Shown: one piece after another, positions 8,428 through 17,335 of the stretch | Layout of the letters: each line of letters opens with the position of its first letter | How positions within the stretch are numbered: the stretch's first letter is position 1 | Source: Propioniciclava sinopodophylli | Lineage (GTDB): Bacteria > Actinomycetota > Actinomycetes > Propionibacteriales > Propionibacteriaceae | DNA: 64,000 nt | Reading direction: 5' to 3' | Assembly: GCF_004324755.1 (NCBI RefSeq) | Contig: NZ_SDMQ01000001.1 | Coordinates: forward strand, 248,001-312,000 | The notes under the pieces: generated by a model | The model's input: only the letters and a program-made list of their open reading frames with translations | Told to the model about the DNA's origin: nothing | Databases searched by the model: none | Made by a program: the position numbers and the translations under genes

Positions 8428-8649
8428 TTACCAGGGGCGCTGATTGCGCGCACGGGCCCGTCGTTGAGTGAGGTCATCGCCCGTGGGGATGGGTCGGAAC
8501 AGCCGGTCGAGATCCTCGACGCGGACTCGGATGAGCCTCACGCCGAACCGTGACGCCCGGAGCTTCCCTGAGGCGATGCGGCGCCGCAGGGTGTCGACAC
8601 TCACGCCGTGCACCGCGGCCGCCTGCTGCAATGACAGCCATTCGGGCAC
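8428..8649 (-). CDS. Excisionase-like helix-turn-helix protein
   Basis: A 73-residue protein starting at GTG 8649. It reads PEWLSLQQAAAVHGVSVDTL then RRRIASGKLRASR and a strand ending VRVEDLDRLF, the usual plan of the MerR-like winged helix in excisionase/AlpA family proteins (HTH_17). Such proteins act in excision or regulation of integrated elements. It is the first gene after the tRNA and points back towards it. No intact integrase is found nearby, so it may be orphaned. Confidence 0.75.
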   Translation of the reverse strand: MPEWLSLQQAAAVHGVSVDTLRRRIASGKLRASRFGVRLIRVRVEDLDRLFRPIPTGDDLTQRRARARNQRPW

Positions 8650-8657
8650 GTGTTGAC

Positions 8658-8942
8658 CCCAGTTGGTCGAGTCTGCACAAGCTGACCGTCGGGGACGGGT
8701 ACGAGTACCTGACCCGGCAGGTGGCTGCGATGGACTCCATCGAGAAGGGCCACACCGGGCTGGCGTCCTACTACGCGCAGAAGGGCGAGACCCCCGACGT
8801 GTGGGTCGGCTCCGGGATGGCCGGCATCGAGGGCCTGGACGCCGGTGACCCGCTGACCGCCGAGCAGATGCGGCTCCTGTTTGGCTCCGGCCACCATTCC
8901 CTCGCCAGTCAGCGCGGCGAGGCGCTGTCGGGGCCCAGCCCG
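8658..8942 (+). pseudogene. N-terminal fragment of a TrwC/TraI-type (MobF) conjugative relaxase
   Basis: The frame reading LHKLTVGDGYEYLTRQVAA and then KGHTGLASYYAQKGETP, GSGMAGIEGL and LTAEQMRLLFGSGHHS matches the first 90 or so residues of actinobacterial MobF relaxases, including the start of the TrwC relaxase domain. The usual N-terminal MLTIxKL is altered and the frame stops matching at about 8940, before the helicase domains. It abuts the HAD gene at 9011, whose start codon overlaps the end of the open frame. This is debris of a conjugative plasmid or ICE. Confidence 0.75.
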
Positions 8943-9010
8943 GCGGTCGTCTTCGCGGTCGCCCTCAAGGGCGGCGCGGAATCGTCGCATCGGGCCGGTA
9001 CGTTGAGCCT

Positions 9011-9883
9011 ATGACGCGGGATCTGAAGCGGGTATTGGTCACTGACCTGGACAACACCTTGTGGGACTGGTTCTCCGCGTGGAACGCGTCCTTCTCGGCG
9101 ATGCTGGAGGCGCTCGAAGAGGATTCTGGGGTGCCGCGCAGCGTCCTCGAGAGCGAAATCCGAATCCTCCATCAGAAGTACGCCACAACCGAGTACTCGA
9201 ACCTGCTAAGCGAAGTGCCATCCCTACTTGATGCTGCCGGCGGGGTGGAACCGTGGAGAGCGTTCCCCCGCGCCGTTGAAGCCCTTCGCCGAGAGCGACG
9301 TGAACGGACTCGGCCCTACCAGGGCGTCCTCGAGTCGCTCAGCGCGCTGAAGTCCGCGGGGATCAGCGTCATCGCCTACACCGAGTCCTTGGCCTACTGG
9401 ACCATGTGGCGGATTAAGCGCACCGGCCTAGACGGCATCATCGACGTCCTCTACTCGGCGCCCGACCACGATCTTCCGAAGGGTAAGAGCTTCGAGAGGA
9501 TGCGCAGTCAACCAGAGGAGGCGTACGCACTCGAACGGACAGAACACCAACACGTACCCAGAGGCATTCTGAAACCCAACGCTCAGGTGCTGCTCACCAT
9601 CCTCGACTCCGCCGGCTTCAAGCCGCAGGAAGCCGTCTACATCGGGGACAGCCTCATGAAGGACGTCGCGATGGCGCAAGAGGCGCACGTCACTGATGTC
9701 CACGCCCTCTACGGCGAAGTGCAACAGCACCCGGGCTACGACCTGCTGAGGCGCGTTACCCACTGGACCGACGAGGACGTCGAGCGGGAACGAAGATACG
9801 TTGGCGTCGCGCGACCGATCACGGCGACCCACACCTGCCGAAGCGAGTTCGCCGAGGTCCTGCCCATTCTCGGGCTGGCCTAG
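9011..9883 (+). CDS. HAD-superfamily hydrolase, first gene of a two-gene accessory cassette
   Basis: A 290-residue protein. Motif I is VLVTDLDNTLWDW (DxD at 12/14), and the motif IV-like VYIGDSLMKDVAMAQ lies near residue 220. A helical cap with YATTEYSNLL sits between. It therefore has the residues for phospho-aspartate chemistry, but the substrate is unknown. The next gene, a membrane protein, starts 9 bp after its stop, so the two are probably translated together. The upstream relaxase debris and downstream IS110 remnant mark it as island cargo. A role in defence is only a guess from location. Confidence 0.7.
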   Translation: MTRDLKRVLVTDLDNTLWDWFSAWNASFSAMLEALEEDSGVPRSVLESEIRILHQKYATTEYSNLLSEVPSLLDAAGGVEPWRAFPRAVEALRRERRERTRPYQGVLESLSALKSAGISVIAYTESLAYWTMWRIKRTGLDGIIDVLYSAPDHDLPKGKSFERMRSQPEEAYALERTEHQHVPRGILKPNAQVLLTILDSAGFKPQEAVYIGDSLMKDVAMAQEAHVTDVHALYGEVQQHPGYDLLRRVTHWTDEDVERERRYVGVARPITATHTCRSEFAEVLPILGLA

Positions 9884-9892
9884 GCTCACCTC

Positions 9893-10579
9893 ATGGCCGA
9901 CAAGAAGCGTCTGCGTCCCGGACGGCGCTGCCGACCCACCCCCGACCCCGTGTGCCTGAGCCCCAACGAGGCGCTGGGGCACTACGTCTCGCTGTGGAAG
10001 ACGTCAGTGGAGGTTCAGCAGCACTTCAACGACATCGAGTGGCGCATCCGAGGGCTCGCCCTCACGGTCGCCACCTTCGCACTTGGGGCCGCAGGAGTTG
10101 CAGCCAAGGACGGTTCGACCCTCGGCCCGATCAGCCTCGGCAGCGCCGTCCTGGTGCTCGGATTGATCCTCTGGTACGCCTTCTATTTCGTAGATCGCCT
10201 GTGGTACCACCCCCTGCTGAAGGCAGCCGTCTCGGAAGGTGAGGAGTTCGAGAAGGCCATCGCGCAGTACCTCCCCGAGGCACACATGACCGCAGGCATC
10301 ACCCAGCGGAGCCCGCAGAGAGTCGGGCGACTTATCGCGTTCCTGGCTGGCCGCACCGGCACCGAGCGGGTCGCCGGGGCCGCGGTGATGCACTCCGACC
10401 ACAAGCTCCGGTGGTTCTATCGCGTCGGCGCGTTCACCTTCATCATCGGAGCCGTCGCACTGCAGGTTGGCGCCCTGCTGGCAGATCACACCGAAGTACT
10501 CGCGCCGACACGTAGCACAGTGTCCACCACGGTGGCTCCCACGACGACAGCAGCCCCCTCCCCGCACGCAACCCCTTGA
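9893..10579 (+). CDS. Membrane protein of unknown function, partner of the HAD gene
   Basis: A 228-residue protein with a basic N-terminus and a soluble segment containing VEVQQHFNDIEWRIRGLAL. A two-helix hydrophobic hairpin follows (LALTVATFALGAAGV and AVLVLGLILWYAFYFV), then about 80 polar residues with EEFEKAIAQYLPEA. A third hydrophobic segment is FTFIIGAVALQVGALL, followed by a Thr/Ala/Pro-rich tail. The topology resembles small two- or three-TM effectors, but I recognise no named family. It is tightly coupled to the HAD gene (9-bp gap). Confidence 0.7.
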   Translation: MADKKRLRPGRRCRPTPDPVCLSPNEALGHYVSLWKTSVEVQQHFNDIEWRIRGLALTVATFALGAAGVAAKDGSTLGPISLGSAVLVLGLILWYAFYFVDRLWYHPLLKAAVSEGEEFEKAIAQYLPEAHMTAGITQRSPQRVGRLIAFLAGRTGTERVAGAAVMHSDHKLRWFYRVGAFTFIIGAVALQVGALLADHTEVLAPTRSTVSTTVAPTTTAAPSPHATP

Positions 10580-10642
10580 TGCCGGAAAGCGTCGCGGCCC
10601 ACGACCGGGCAGACGTTGCACGGGGTGTCCCTATGTTCTGTG

Positions 10643-11690
10643 TCAAGCGGCCGGCGCTGATCCGACGGGTGGCCTCTGGTAGTGGCTTCGTGCCTTGAGC
10701 ATGGCGTGGAGTACGTCGCAGCGGCGGCGCGCGAGGCAGATGAGTGCAGCGTTGTGCTTCTTGCCCTGGGCCCGCTTGCGGTCGTAGTAGGCGCGGCTGA
10801 CGGGGTCGGCTCGTAGGGCGGCGAACGCGGAAAGGAACAGTGCCCGCTTGAGGTGCTTGTTGCCGCTGCGGGCGGGGAACTCTCCGCGGATCGAGGTGCC
10901 CGAGCGGCGAGTCACCGGCGCGAGTCCGGCGTAGGCAGCGAGGTGGCCGGCGGTGCGGAACGCGCTGCCGTCGCCGACGTCGAGGAGGATGCGGGCTGCG
11001 GTCCTGACCCCGACGCCGGGCCTGGAGGTCAGGACCTCGGCAAGAGGGTGTGCATCGAGGACCTGTTCGACCTGGGTGGCGATCTCGGCCCGCTGATCCA
11101 GCACGGCGGCCAGGCTGGCCGCGAGTTTGGGCAGGACAGTGTCGGCCGCAGCGGTCCCGGGAACGGTCACTGTTTGTTCACCAAGGGCCTTCACGATGGC
11201 GTCGACGGGCTCGGTTGCCGCCGCGGGTTGGCCTTGGTCGCGGTCCGCAGCAGCCGGGTCTTCCCGGCGGTGGCCATGCCTTGGGGGCCGCCGTGGGTCT
11301 TGATCAGGGCGAGGACCTGTTTGGTGGCCAATCTTGGTCCGAGTACGCGTTCCAGGGCAGGGTGAACTTGGGTGAGCAGCCCGCGGATTCGGTTCGACAG
11401 GCGGGTCGCTTCACCGGCGAGGTCGTCGTCGAACCCGACCAGTACCTTCAGCTCGGCCAGCGTCTCCTCGCCGGCGTCGACTCTGCGCAGGGTGTGTGGC
11501 AGCGTTCGGGCGGCGTCGGCGATCACATAGGCGTCGCGGGCGCCGGTCTTCCCGGTGCCCGGGTGGAGGTCGGCGATCCGGCGCATCGCGAGGCCGGGCA
11601 GGTAAGCGACCTCGATGCCCATCGATCGGGCGACCGCGATCGGCAACGCGCCGATCGTGCAGTCCGGGGGTTGCGACGTGCACTACGTCG
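10643..11690 (-). mobile_element. IS110-family element remnant with frameshifted, 5'-truncated transposase
   Basis: Minus-strand segments encode the two halves of one IS110/IS116-type transposase. The upstream piece (from about 11690 to 11191) covers the end of the DEDD domain (for example KTGARDAYVIADAARTLP). The downstream piece (11194-10643) covers the Transposase_20 domain (RPGVGVRTAARILLDVGD, GLAPVTRRSGTSIRGE with the catalytic serine region, SGNKHLKRALFLSAFAAL). The two frames meet at NPRRQPSPSTPS, where one missing G in CGGCGGCAACC explains the shift. The first part of the DEDD domain is absent. IS110 elements lack inverted repeats, so the ends cannot be fixed. Confidence 0.8.
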
Positions 11691-11743
11691 AGCTGGTCCT
11701 GTGTCTTTGAGGTCCCGCCAGGGCCCGGAAAAGGGACAGCGCC

Positions 11744-11937
11744 ATGACCACTCGGACCTACGAGTCGTTGCCCACGGCAGCCGCCAGGATCGGGGTCAGC
11801 GTGAAGACCATCCGCCGCCGGATCGCAGAGGGCGTATTCCCGTCGTACGCTCCGGCCGCAGCCTCAACCTGGATCCGAAGGCCGTCGAGCCCTGCTCCGT
11901 CGCTACCCACAGCGCACGGCGTCATAGTTCAAGTTAA
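11744..11937 (+). pseudogene. Frameshifted excisionase-like helix-turn-helix gene
   Basis: The start is MTTRTYESLPTAAARIGVSV then KTIRRRIAEGVFP, a winged HTH like those of excisionases. Directly after GVFP the expected continuation VVRSGRSLNLDPKAVE is found in the next reading frame. One C missing in TTCCCGTCGTACGC accounts for the shift. The ATG has the good upstream site GGGACAGCGCC at moderate distance. This is a decayed regulator or recombination directionality factor. Confidence 0.6.
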
Positions 11938-12312
11938 AGGCACTTCGTTCCGTCCCGACGCGCTTCCCAAGCAGGGCCTGGCACCCGAAGGTCAACACCT
12001 CGCTCTTATGCCCAGTTGCTCAAGTTGCCTCACACTTGCGAGCTCACCCAGCGCTCCTGGCAAGAGGGTGCATGCACCAACCTGAGACCTACGAATGACC
12101 GGCCCTCTGTCGAGCACGTTCATCGCCTTCCCGCCTTACGATGTCAATTGAGGGCCAGGTGCCACGTGCCAGATTCGGGCGCATCAGCTGACGCGACGGG
12201 CGAGGACTGGGCAGGTGGGAGGGTAGGACACGCCCGGGACACCCGGCCAGTGAGCTGCATTGCAGTAGGATTGGCGTCATTTCCCCAGGCGACGACGAAC
12301 CGGAGGACGTCA
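11938..12312. other. Intergenic region upstream of the SIR2-kinase gene
   Basis: I see no supported gene in these 375 bp. The region should hold the promoter of the SIR2-kinase gene, but no clear -35/-10 pair stands out. It ends with CCGGAGGACGTCA, the ribosome binding site of that gene. Confidence 0.4.
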
Positions 12313-12634
12313 GTGGACCTGTTAGACCAAGTACTTTCATCAGGAAGCTACAGGGGCCTTCAAACCACGCTTGCTCTTCAGTCGACACCGGTGGTCGCCG
12401 TCGTCGGGGCCGGGCTCAGCCAATCAGCCGGGATTCCTGGTTGGGCTGACTTGCGCACGCAACTTGCTACTGCTCTTCTCGACCGGGCGACTCTGGCGGG
12501 TGAAGACGATGCGGTCCGCATCCGGCGCACGGTGGACCGGCTCGTGACACAACCGGACCCCTGGTTAGCGTTCGAGGGCTTTAGGGAAGAGCTCGGCGTC
12601 GCGGACTACAGGGCAACACTGCGCGACGCTCTAG
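12313..12634 (+). pseudogene. SIR2-protein kinase fusion gene, 5' part (split by IS1182-type insertion)
   Basis: GTG at 12313 follows GGAGG with six bases between. This part encodes residues 1-107 of a fusion that would be 784 residues if the insertion at 12635-14469 and one CTAG copy were removed. It contains the NAD-binding head of a SIR2 domain, VVAVVGAGLSQSAGIPGWAD (about 27-46). The reading frame continues exactly across the excised element: CTA (Leu107) then GCG GCC AGC (Ala-Ala-Ser). As it stands, the frame ends three codons into the IS. Base composition is lower in GC than the flanking core, which fits transfer. Role inferred: an NAD-degrading defence effector. Confidence 0.85.
12631..12634. 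repeat. Target-site duplication CTAG, left copy
   Basis: CTAG directly flanks the IS1182-type element; the matching copy is at 14470-14473. Removing the element and one copy restores the SIR2-kinase reading frame. Confidence 0.85.
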
Positions 12635-14469
12635 GAGCCTGCTGAACAAGGCGTCTATCTGACGGCGGGTTGGACGTGGGTGGCGGGTGGGACGCCGCCG
12701 CGGCTGTCGAGCCGCGAGTGTGAGTCAGCGCAGTTGAGTGCGACAGCGGGGTCGTCGCGCTTGTCTGAGGGTCGTGGTGGACCCGTGTGGTTGGTGTTCA
12801 AGCTCGTTCCGGGGCTGGTCAGGCGATCGCCCAGCCGGTGTTGCCGAAGCTGAGGCCGAGGTTCAGGAGGCGGCGGAGGTTGATCGCCGCGACTCGTTGG
12901 TGGAGCCAGTTGTCGTTCTTCGTGACGCCTCGGTAGGGCACTTTGCGGTTGCCTCGGGCCAGCCACGCGATCGTGCGTTCGACCATGGGCCGGTACCGGC
13001 GGTAGGTGGCTTGGAAGCCCTCGCCGGCGGCCCGTTGGCGGTGTGCGCGTTGCAGCAGGTCGTGGGGGTGCAGCTGGATGGTGCGGCCTTTCGCGGCGGT
13101 CGTGCATCGCTGCCTGAACGGGCAGGCCCGGCAGGCGATGCCGAACACCGCCTTGCGGGTCTTGGTGATGGTCTTCGTTACTCCTGCTGGGCAGGTCAGG
13201 GTGCCGGCGGCAGGGTCGTGGGTGAAGTCGTCGATGGTGAACCCGTCCTCGACGGCCGGCCGGATCGGCCAGGGTTTGACCAGCGGCACCCACCTCTTGG
13301 CCTCAAGGACGGCGAGCATGTCGCCGGTGGCGTAGGCCGAATCGCCCAGCACCTCGACCGGGCTGTCGATGGTCGGATCAGCCACCACCAGCCTGGCACC
13401 GACGGTGGCGTCGCTGTTGTCCGGCCCGGCGGCCTTGGTCAACTCGACCATGGTCGCGAGGCCGGTGTCGGGCTCGATCACCACGTGGGCCTTGAACCCG
13501 TCCTGGCGGCGCTCCACGGTCTTGTGCGCATGCCGCGCATCAGGGTCGACCGTTGAGATGACCCGGTCCGGGGCGACCCGGCGGGCGATCCGCCACCGGC
13601 CATCCGTGCCGACGGAACCCTCGGCTGGTTCAACATCCTGACCGGCCACCAAGGCGAGCAACGCGACCGCCTCGGCCGGCTTGCCGCCAGCAGCCGTGAT
13701 CGCTTCGGCGTCCAGGCCGGCGAGCAGGGCGAGCGCGTCGTTGACCAGCGCCGTGACCAGTTCGTCGCGGGCCTGGCGGTCGTCCCACGCGATCCGCGGC
13801 TTGCCGGTGCTGTCGTACCCCTGGCCGGTCAGCGCGGCCAGCCGGGTGCAGCGCTGCTCGATTACCTGCTGGGCGCCGGGCACCTCCCGGCCCACCCGGC
13901 GCACCTGCGCGATCAGCTGGGTGACCGTGTCCTGCCTTGCCACCGCGTCATCCAGGATCGTCGAGTCCAGGGCACGCCGCGTCCGGCCCTTCACCGCACC
14001 CGTGGCGTCAATCACGTCCCGGACCACCTCGAAGATCCGCTGCGGCCGCTCCGACGCTGCCAGCCGAGCCCGCCACACCATCAACGACGACGCATCAAAC
14101 GCCTTCTTGTCGACCGGGTAGCCACACGCCGCTTTCCACCGCAGGTCGAACGTGAGCGCTTCGACGGCTTCCCGATCGGACAAACCGTTCAACGCCTGCA
14201 GCACGATCACCGAGGCGATCACCTCGCCCGGGATCGATGGCCGGCCCCGCCCCGACGGGAACAGGTCGGCGAACAACGCGTCCGGGAACAGGCGGTGCCG
14301 GTGCTCGGCCAAGAACCGGAACACGCTGCCAGCCGGCAACAAATGCCCCGCCAGCGACTCCACGTCCAACACATCCCGCTGCGGACTCGACTCACCCTGC
14401 ACAACCCAACAATTCCAGCCAGCTGCCGGTCAGTCCCGTGGGCACGCGGACAGATTGTTCAGCAGGCTC
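12635..14469 (-). mobile_element. IS1182-family insertion sequence, apparently intact (1835 bp)
   Basis: The ends are perfect 15-bp inverted repeats: GAGCCTGCTGAACAA at 12635-12649 and TTGTTCAGCAGGCTC at 14455-14469, flanked by the 4-bp duplication CTAG. Inside is one full-length transposase on the minus strand. The element sits inside the SIR2 domain of the SIR2-kinase gene, in the opposite orientation. Clean ends, an intact transposase and an uneroded duplication suggest a recent insertion. Confidence 0.93.
12819..14402 (-). CDS. IS1182-family transposase
   Basis: A 527-residue DDE transposase. The N-terminal DUF772-type domain contains FADLFPSGRGRPSIPGEVIA. Catalytic acidic residues are placed at RALDSTILDD, VEVLGDSAYATGDM and MVERTIAWLARGNRKV. 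A CxxC-type region CRACPFRQRCTT precedes the last block, as in other IS1182 members. It uses ATG at 14402 inside the element, 53 bp from its left-reading end. No frameshift is seen, so it may be active. Confidence 0.92.
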   Translation of the reverse strand: MQGESSPQRDVLDVESLAGHLLPAGSVFRFLAEHRHRLFPDALFADLFPSGRGRPSIPGEVIASVIVLQALNGLSDREAVEALTFDLRWKAACGYPVDKKAFDASSLMVWRARLAASERPQRIFEVVRDVIDATGAVKGRTRRALDSTILDDAVARQDTVTQLIAQVRRVGREVPGAQQVIEQRCTRLAALTGQGYDSTGKPRIAWDDRQARDELVTALVNDALALLAGLDAEAITAAGGKPAEAVALLALVAGQDVEPAEGSVGTDGRWRIARRVAPDRVISTVDPDARHAHKTVERRQDGFKAHVVIEPDTGLATMVELTKAAGPDNSDATVGARLVVADPTIDSPVEVLGDSAYATGDMLAVLEAKRWVPLVKPWPIRPAVEDGFTIDDFTHDPAAGTLTCPAGVTKTITKTRKAVFGIACRACPFRQRCTTAAKGRTIQLHPHDLLQRAHRQRAAGEGFQATYRRYRPMVERTIAWLARGNRKVPYRGVTKNDNWLHQRVAAINLRRLLNLGLSFGNTGWAIA

Positions 14470-14473
14470 CTAG
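14470..14473. repeat. Target-site duplication CTAG, right copy
   Basis: Second copy of the CTAG duplication bordering the IS1182-type element. Confidence 0.85.
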
Positions 14474-16506
14474 CGGCCAGCGACACGGCTCAACCCCCGG
14501 AGGCATATCAACTCCTTTGGAGGCTCCCCATACGCGGAATCCTCTCGCTCAATCTTGACTCGTTCGTCAAACGATCTCACTCACTCGTTCATCCTGGCGA
14601 TGAACTCAAGAGCTTCTTAGGTAGGGATGCTGCCCGACTGTCCCGCTTTGTTCACTCACCACATCACTTCTTATACCAGCTGCACGGCACGAATGATGAC
14701 TACTCCTCATGGGTTTTTACCAAGACCGACCTGGATAGCTTGTACGAGATATCTGGGTACGCAGAGTTCTTGGAGTTGGTTTTTAACACTTGCACGGTTC
14801 TGTACCTTGGAATCTCTGCACACGATCTAGCGATCGGGTCCCCTCTACTGCGCCTGCGAGACCGGGGTAATGATGGGCCGACCCACTACTGGGTGACCGA
14901 TCGGGACGACGCCGACTCTCGGAAATGGGCCGCCTCGTGTGGTGTGAGACTAGTAAACTACCCATCGGGTCGACACAGCTATGTCCTCGAACTCCTCGAT
15001 AGACTAGGCGCTGCTGTAGCGCCAGAGATCGAGGCTGAGCCGGTACTTATCGCGAGCCCGAATCCGCCCACCGAGTTGCCTCAAATTGGCACCCTGCTTT
15101 CGCTCCCCCTCGACGAACTCCGCCTCATCCTGAACGCGCACGCCTGCCACCTCCTGGCACAGGAAGGCGGAATCGAACTGTTCGAAGAATTCCTCGACGA
15201 GTATGAGGAGGCTATCGATCGAGCTTGGTTTATGCCGAGGAAGGTTGAAGGGACGACGCTGTTCGGCTACACGCTCCAGGACAGTAACCTTGCTGGCGCG
15301 TTTGGCCGCGTGTTCCCGGCAATTGGTCCCGACGGGAACCTGTGTGCGCTCAAGCTTCTCCGTCGAGAAATTCGAACCAATCTGCCGCTTCTGCGCTCGT
15401 ACCGGCGAGGCGTCCGTGCCATGCAGGTTCTGGCGGAGAGGGGGGTCCGCGGCATGGTTGCATACCAGCAAGCGAGCGAAATTCCGGCGTTCGTCACGAT
15501 GGAGTGGATTGACGGTCCGAATCTCGCGGTTGCCAAGTCTGCGCGCCTCCTACAAGATTGGGACGGGATCCTTTGGATCACAGTTGAGTTGTGTTCGATC
15601 ATCCGTCGCGCTCACGCGCTTCCGGAACGGGTCCTCCATCGAGACCTGAGGCCAGCTAACGTCATGCTGCGTAATGGCTGGAGTTCCCGTGCAGACTGGG
15701 AACTGCTTGTGCTCGACTTCGATCTGTCTACCTACAAGGGTGCGGAGGAAAAATCTGTCCTGGCGGAACGGAGCGTTCTCGGTTATCTGGCTCCTGAGCA
15801 GGTAGACCCGCGATCGCGTTTTTCCTCTCGTAGCAGCTTGGTGGACTCATTTGGGATAGGTATGACCCTCTATTTCCTCTGCGGCGGCGAAGAGCCGAAG
15901 GCGAATTTTGAGCAGAGCGCTCAGTTCGAGAGGAGCGTCCGGTCCGCAACGCGAAGCGTCGACGAACCGTTCTGGCGATCAGTTCCGCGCCGAATCGAAC
16001 GCTTGATCCTGTCCGCAACTCGCGAACAGCAAAGCCAGCGGCCGGACGTCTCGCAGCTCCTCCACGAGGTCCAGCGTTTGAAGTCGTGCATCGACGACCC
16101 GGATGGAGTGATGGAAGCAGATCTCCTCTGCGAGGAACTGTGCGCACGAAGTGAGGTGTTGCATGACAAGTATGAATGGCAGGAGGAGCTAGATTGCGCG
16201 ACCCGCGAGACCGCGCAGGGGATGTCAATCAAGCTATCCGGACCCCTCGAAGGCGATGATCTAAATCTCGCGATTAGCTGGACGGCAAGGGGCACTGAAG
16301 TGTATGGCGCCTTACGCTCTATTCCGGACCGCGTTGATCGTGCTGCCTCGATCCTACGAAAGGCTGGTTGGCAGGCTTCAGCTGCGGGCCGCCCTCAGGG
16401 GACGCTGCGCCTAGAAGCTCACATCGCTATCGACAGCGTCGCCGCGAAGCTTGATGATCTAGGCAAGAGCTTGGACCAGGCGGTTAGTGTGATGACGCTT
16501 CATTGA
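14474..16506 (+). pseudogene. SIR2-protein kinase fusion gene, 3' part (rest of SIR2 domain plus Ser/Thr kinase)
   Basis: Encodes residues 108-784 of the restored protein. The rest of the SIR2 fold shows ILSLNLDSFVKRS (about 130-142), the catalytic-His segment FLYQLHGTNDDYSSW (His178) and VLYLGISAHDLA. From about residue 365 a protein kinase follows: a degenerate glycine loop (NLAGAFGRVF), Lys401 in CALKLL, hinge VTMEWIDGPNL, HRDLRPANVML (HRD 496-498, Asn503), LDFDLS (DFD in place of DFG, Asp522) and LGYLAPEQ. A mixed C-terminal region (about 640-784) has no recognised domain. All key catalytic residues remain, so this is a broken but otherwise healthy gene. An internal start could still express the kinase alone. 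Confidence 0.85.
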
Positions 16507-16686
16507 GTGTTGCTCGCGCAGCAGTCCCCCCCCATATCGCCCTTCGCATCATTGTATTGCTTGGAGTGCCTCCTGGTGACGGGTGGTGGTCGCTACGGTG
16601 GTCGTGGGAGAAGGCTCCGGGTCTCGCCGCTATCCGGCTGAGCGTGATGGCTCGTGAAACCTGACTTAGGCCACTTTCGGGGAATT

Positions 16687-16703
16687 TGACCTGAGTTGGG
16701 TCA
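16687..16703 (+). repeat. Inverted repeat, left copy (TGACCTGAGTTGGGTCA)
   Basis: Its reverse complement recurs at 18981-18996 just after the IS1634-type transposase; with flanking bases 19 of 21 positions match. The pair may be the ends of the IS1634-type element or of a larger unit. Confidence 0.6.
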
Positions 16704-16716
16704 CCGTTCGGCCTGA

Positions 16717-16882
16717 CCTGACTTGCACACCTCAGGTCAACTTTGTGGATTCGCTGGCTCATCGCGCCTTATCAAAGCGATTTGGCCGCCCCCTTCGGGC
16801 CTGACTTGCACACCTCAGGTCAACTTTGTGGATTCGCTGGCTCATCGCGCCTTATCAAAGCGATTTGGCCGCCCCCTTCGGG
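16717..16882 (+). repeat. Two tandem copies of an 83-bp repeat
   Basis: 16717-16799 and 16800-16882 are identical by eye, starting CCTGACTTGCACACCTCAGG and ending CGCCCCCTTCGGG. Each copy contains CTCAGGTCAA, related to the inverted repeat at 16687. It may be a duplicated transposon end. Confidence 0.85.
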
Positions 16883-17335
16883 GCACTAATGCGAGGCTGG
16901 AGTTGGCCGCTGAACGCCGTCAGAGCCGGGCAGATGATGACCGCTTCGAAGCCGTGGCCCTCATCAACCTGAGCCGTGACGACCGTTCACGACGCCTTGG
17001 AGCGCCGGGTGTCGGCCACCACACGCTGCCAGCAGCCCCCAGGGCGGACTTCAGAGACACGTTGAGACCCTGACGAGGGCCCTGCTGGAGTCGCACCTGG
17101 CAAGTTCCGGCCTCTTGGGCCTCAACGACACCGAGGCCAACCTGCGCATGAAGCCCGCTGACGTGGCCTGGCCCCTGCGTGAGCGGAACTCGCTGGAGAT
17201 ATCGACCCGCGTGGAGGGCACTAAACATGTGCAAGTCGGGTTCGGCGATTCTTGCATCGGTAGGGGCCGTGACTTGCGGTGATGCCGTGGCTTGGTGCTT
17301 CGTTTAGGCACTAAGCGGGACTCTAGGATCGGGGC

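Larger units (their letters stand above)
16507..17335. other. Repeat-bearing region with a coding-like remnant
   Basis: No intact gene is seen. It contains an 83-bp tandem duplication (16717-16882), half of an inverted repeat (16687-16703), and from about 17060 to 17260 a plus-strand frame with coding character (LLESHLASSGLLGL, NLRMKPADVAWPLRERNSLE). That frame lacks a start and an identifiable family and may be debris of a plasmid gene. Confidence 0.4.
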
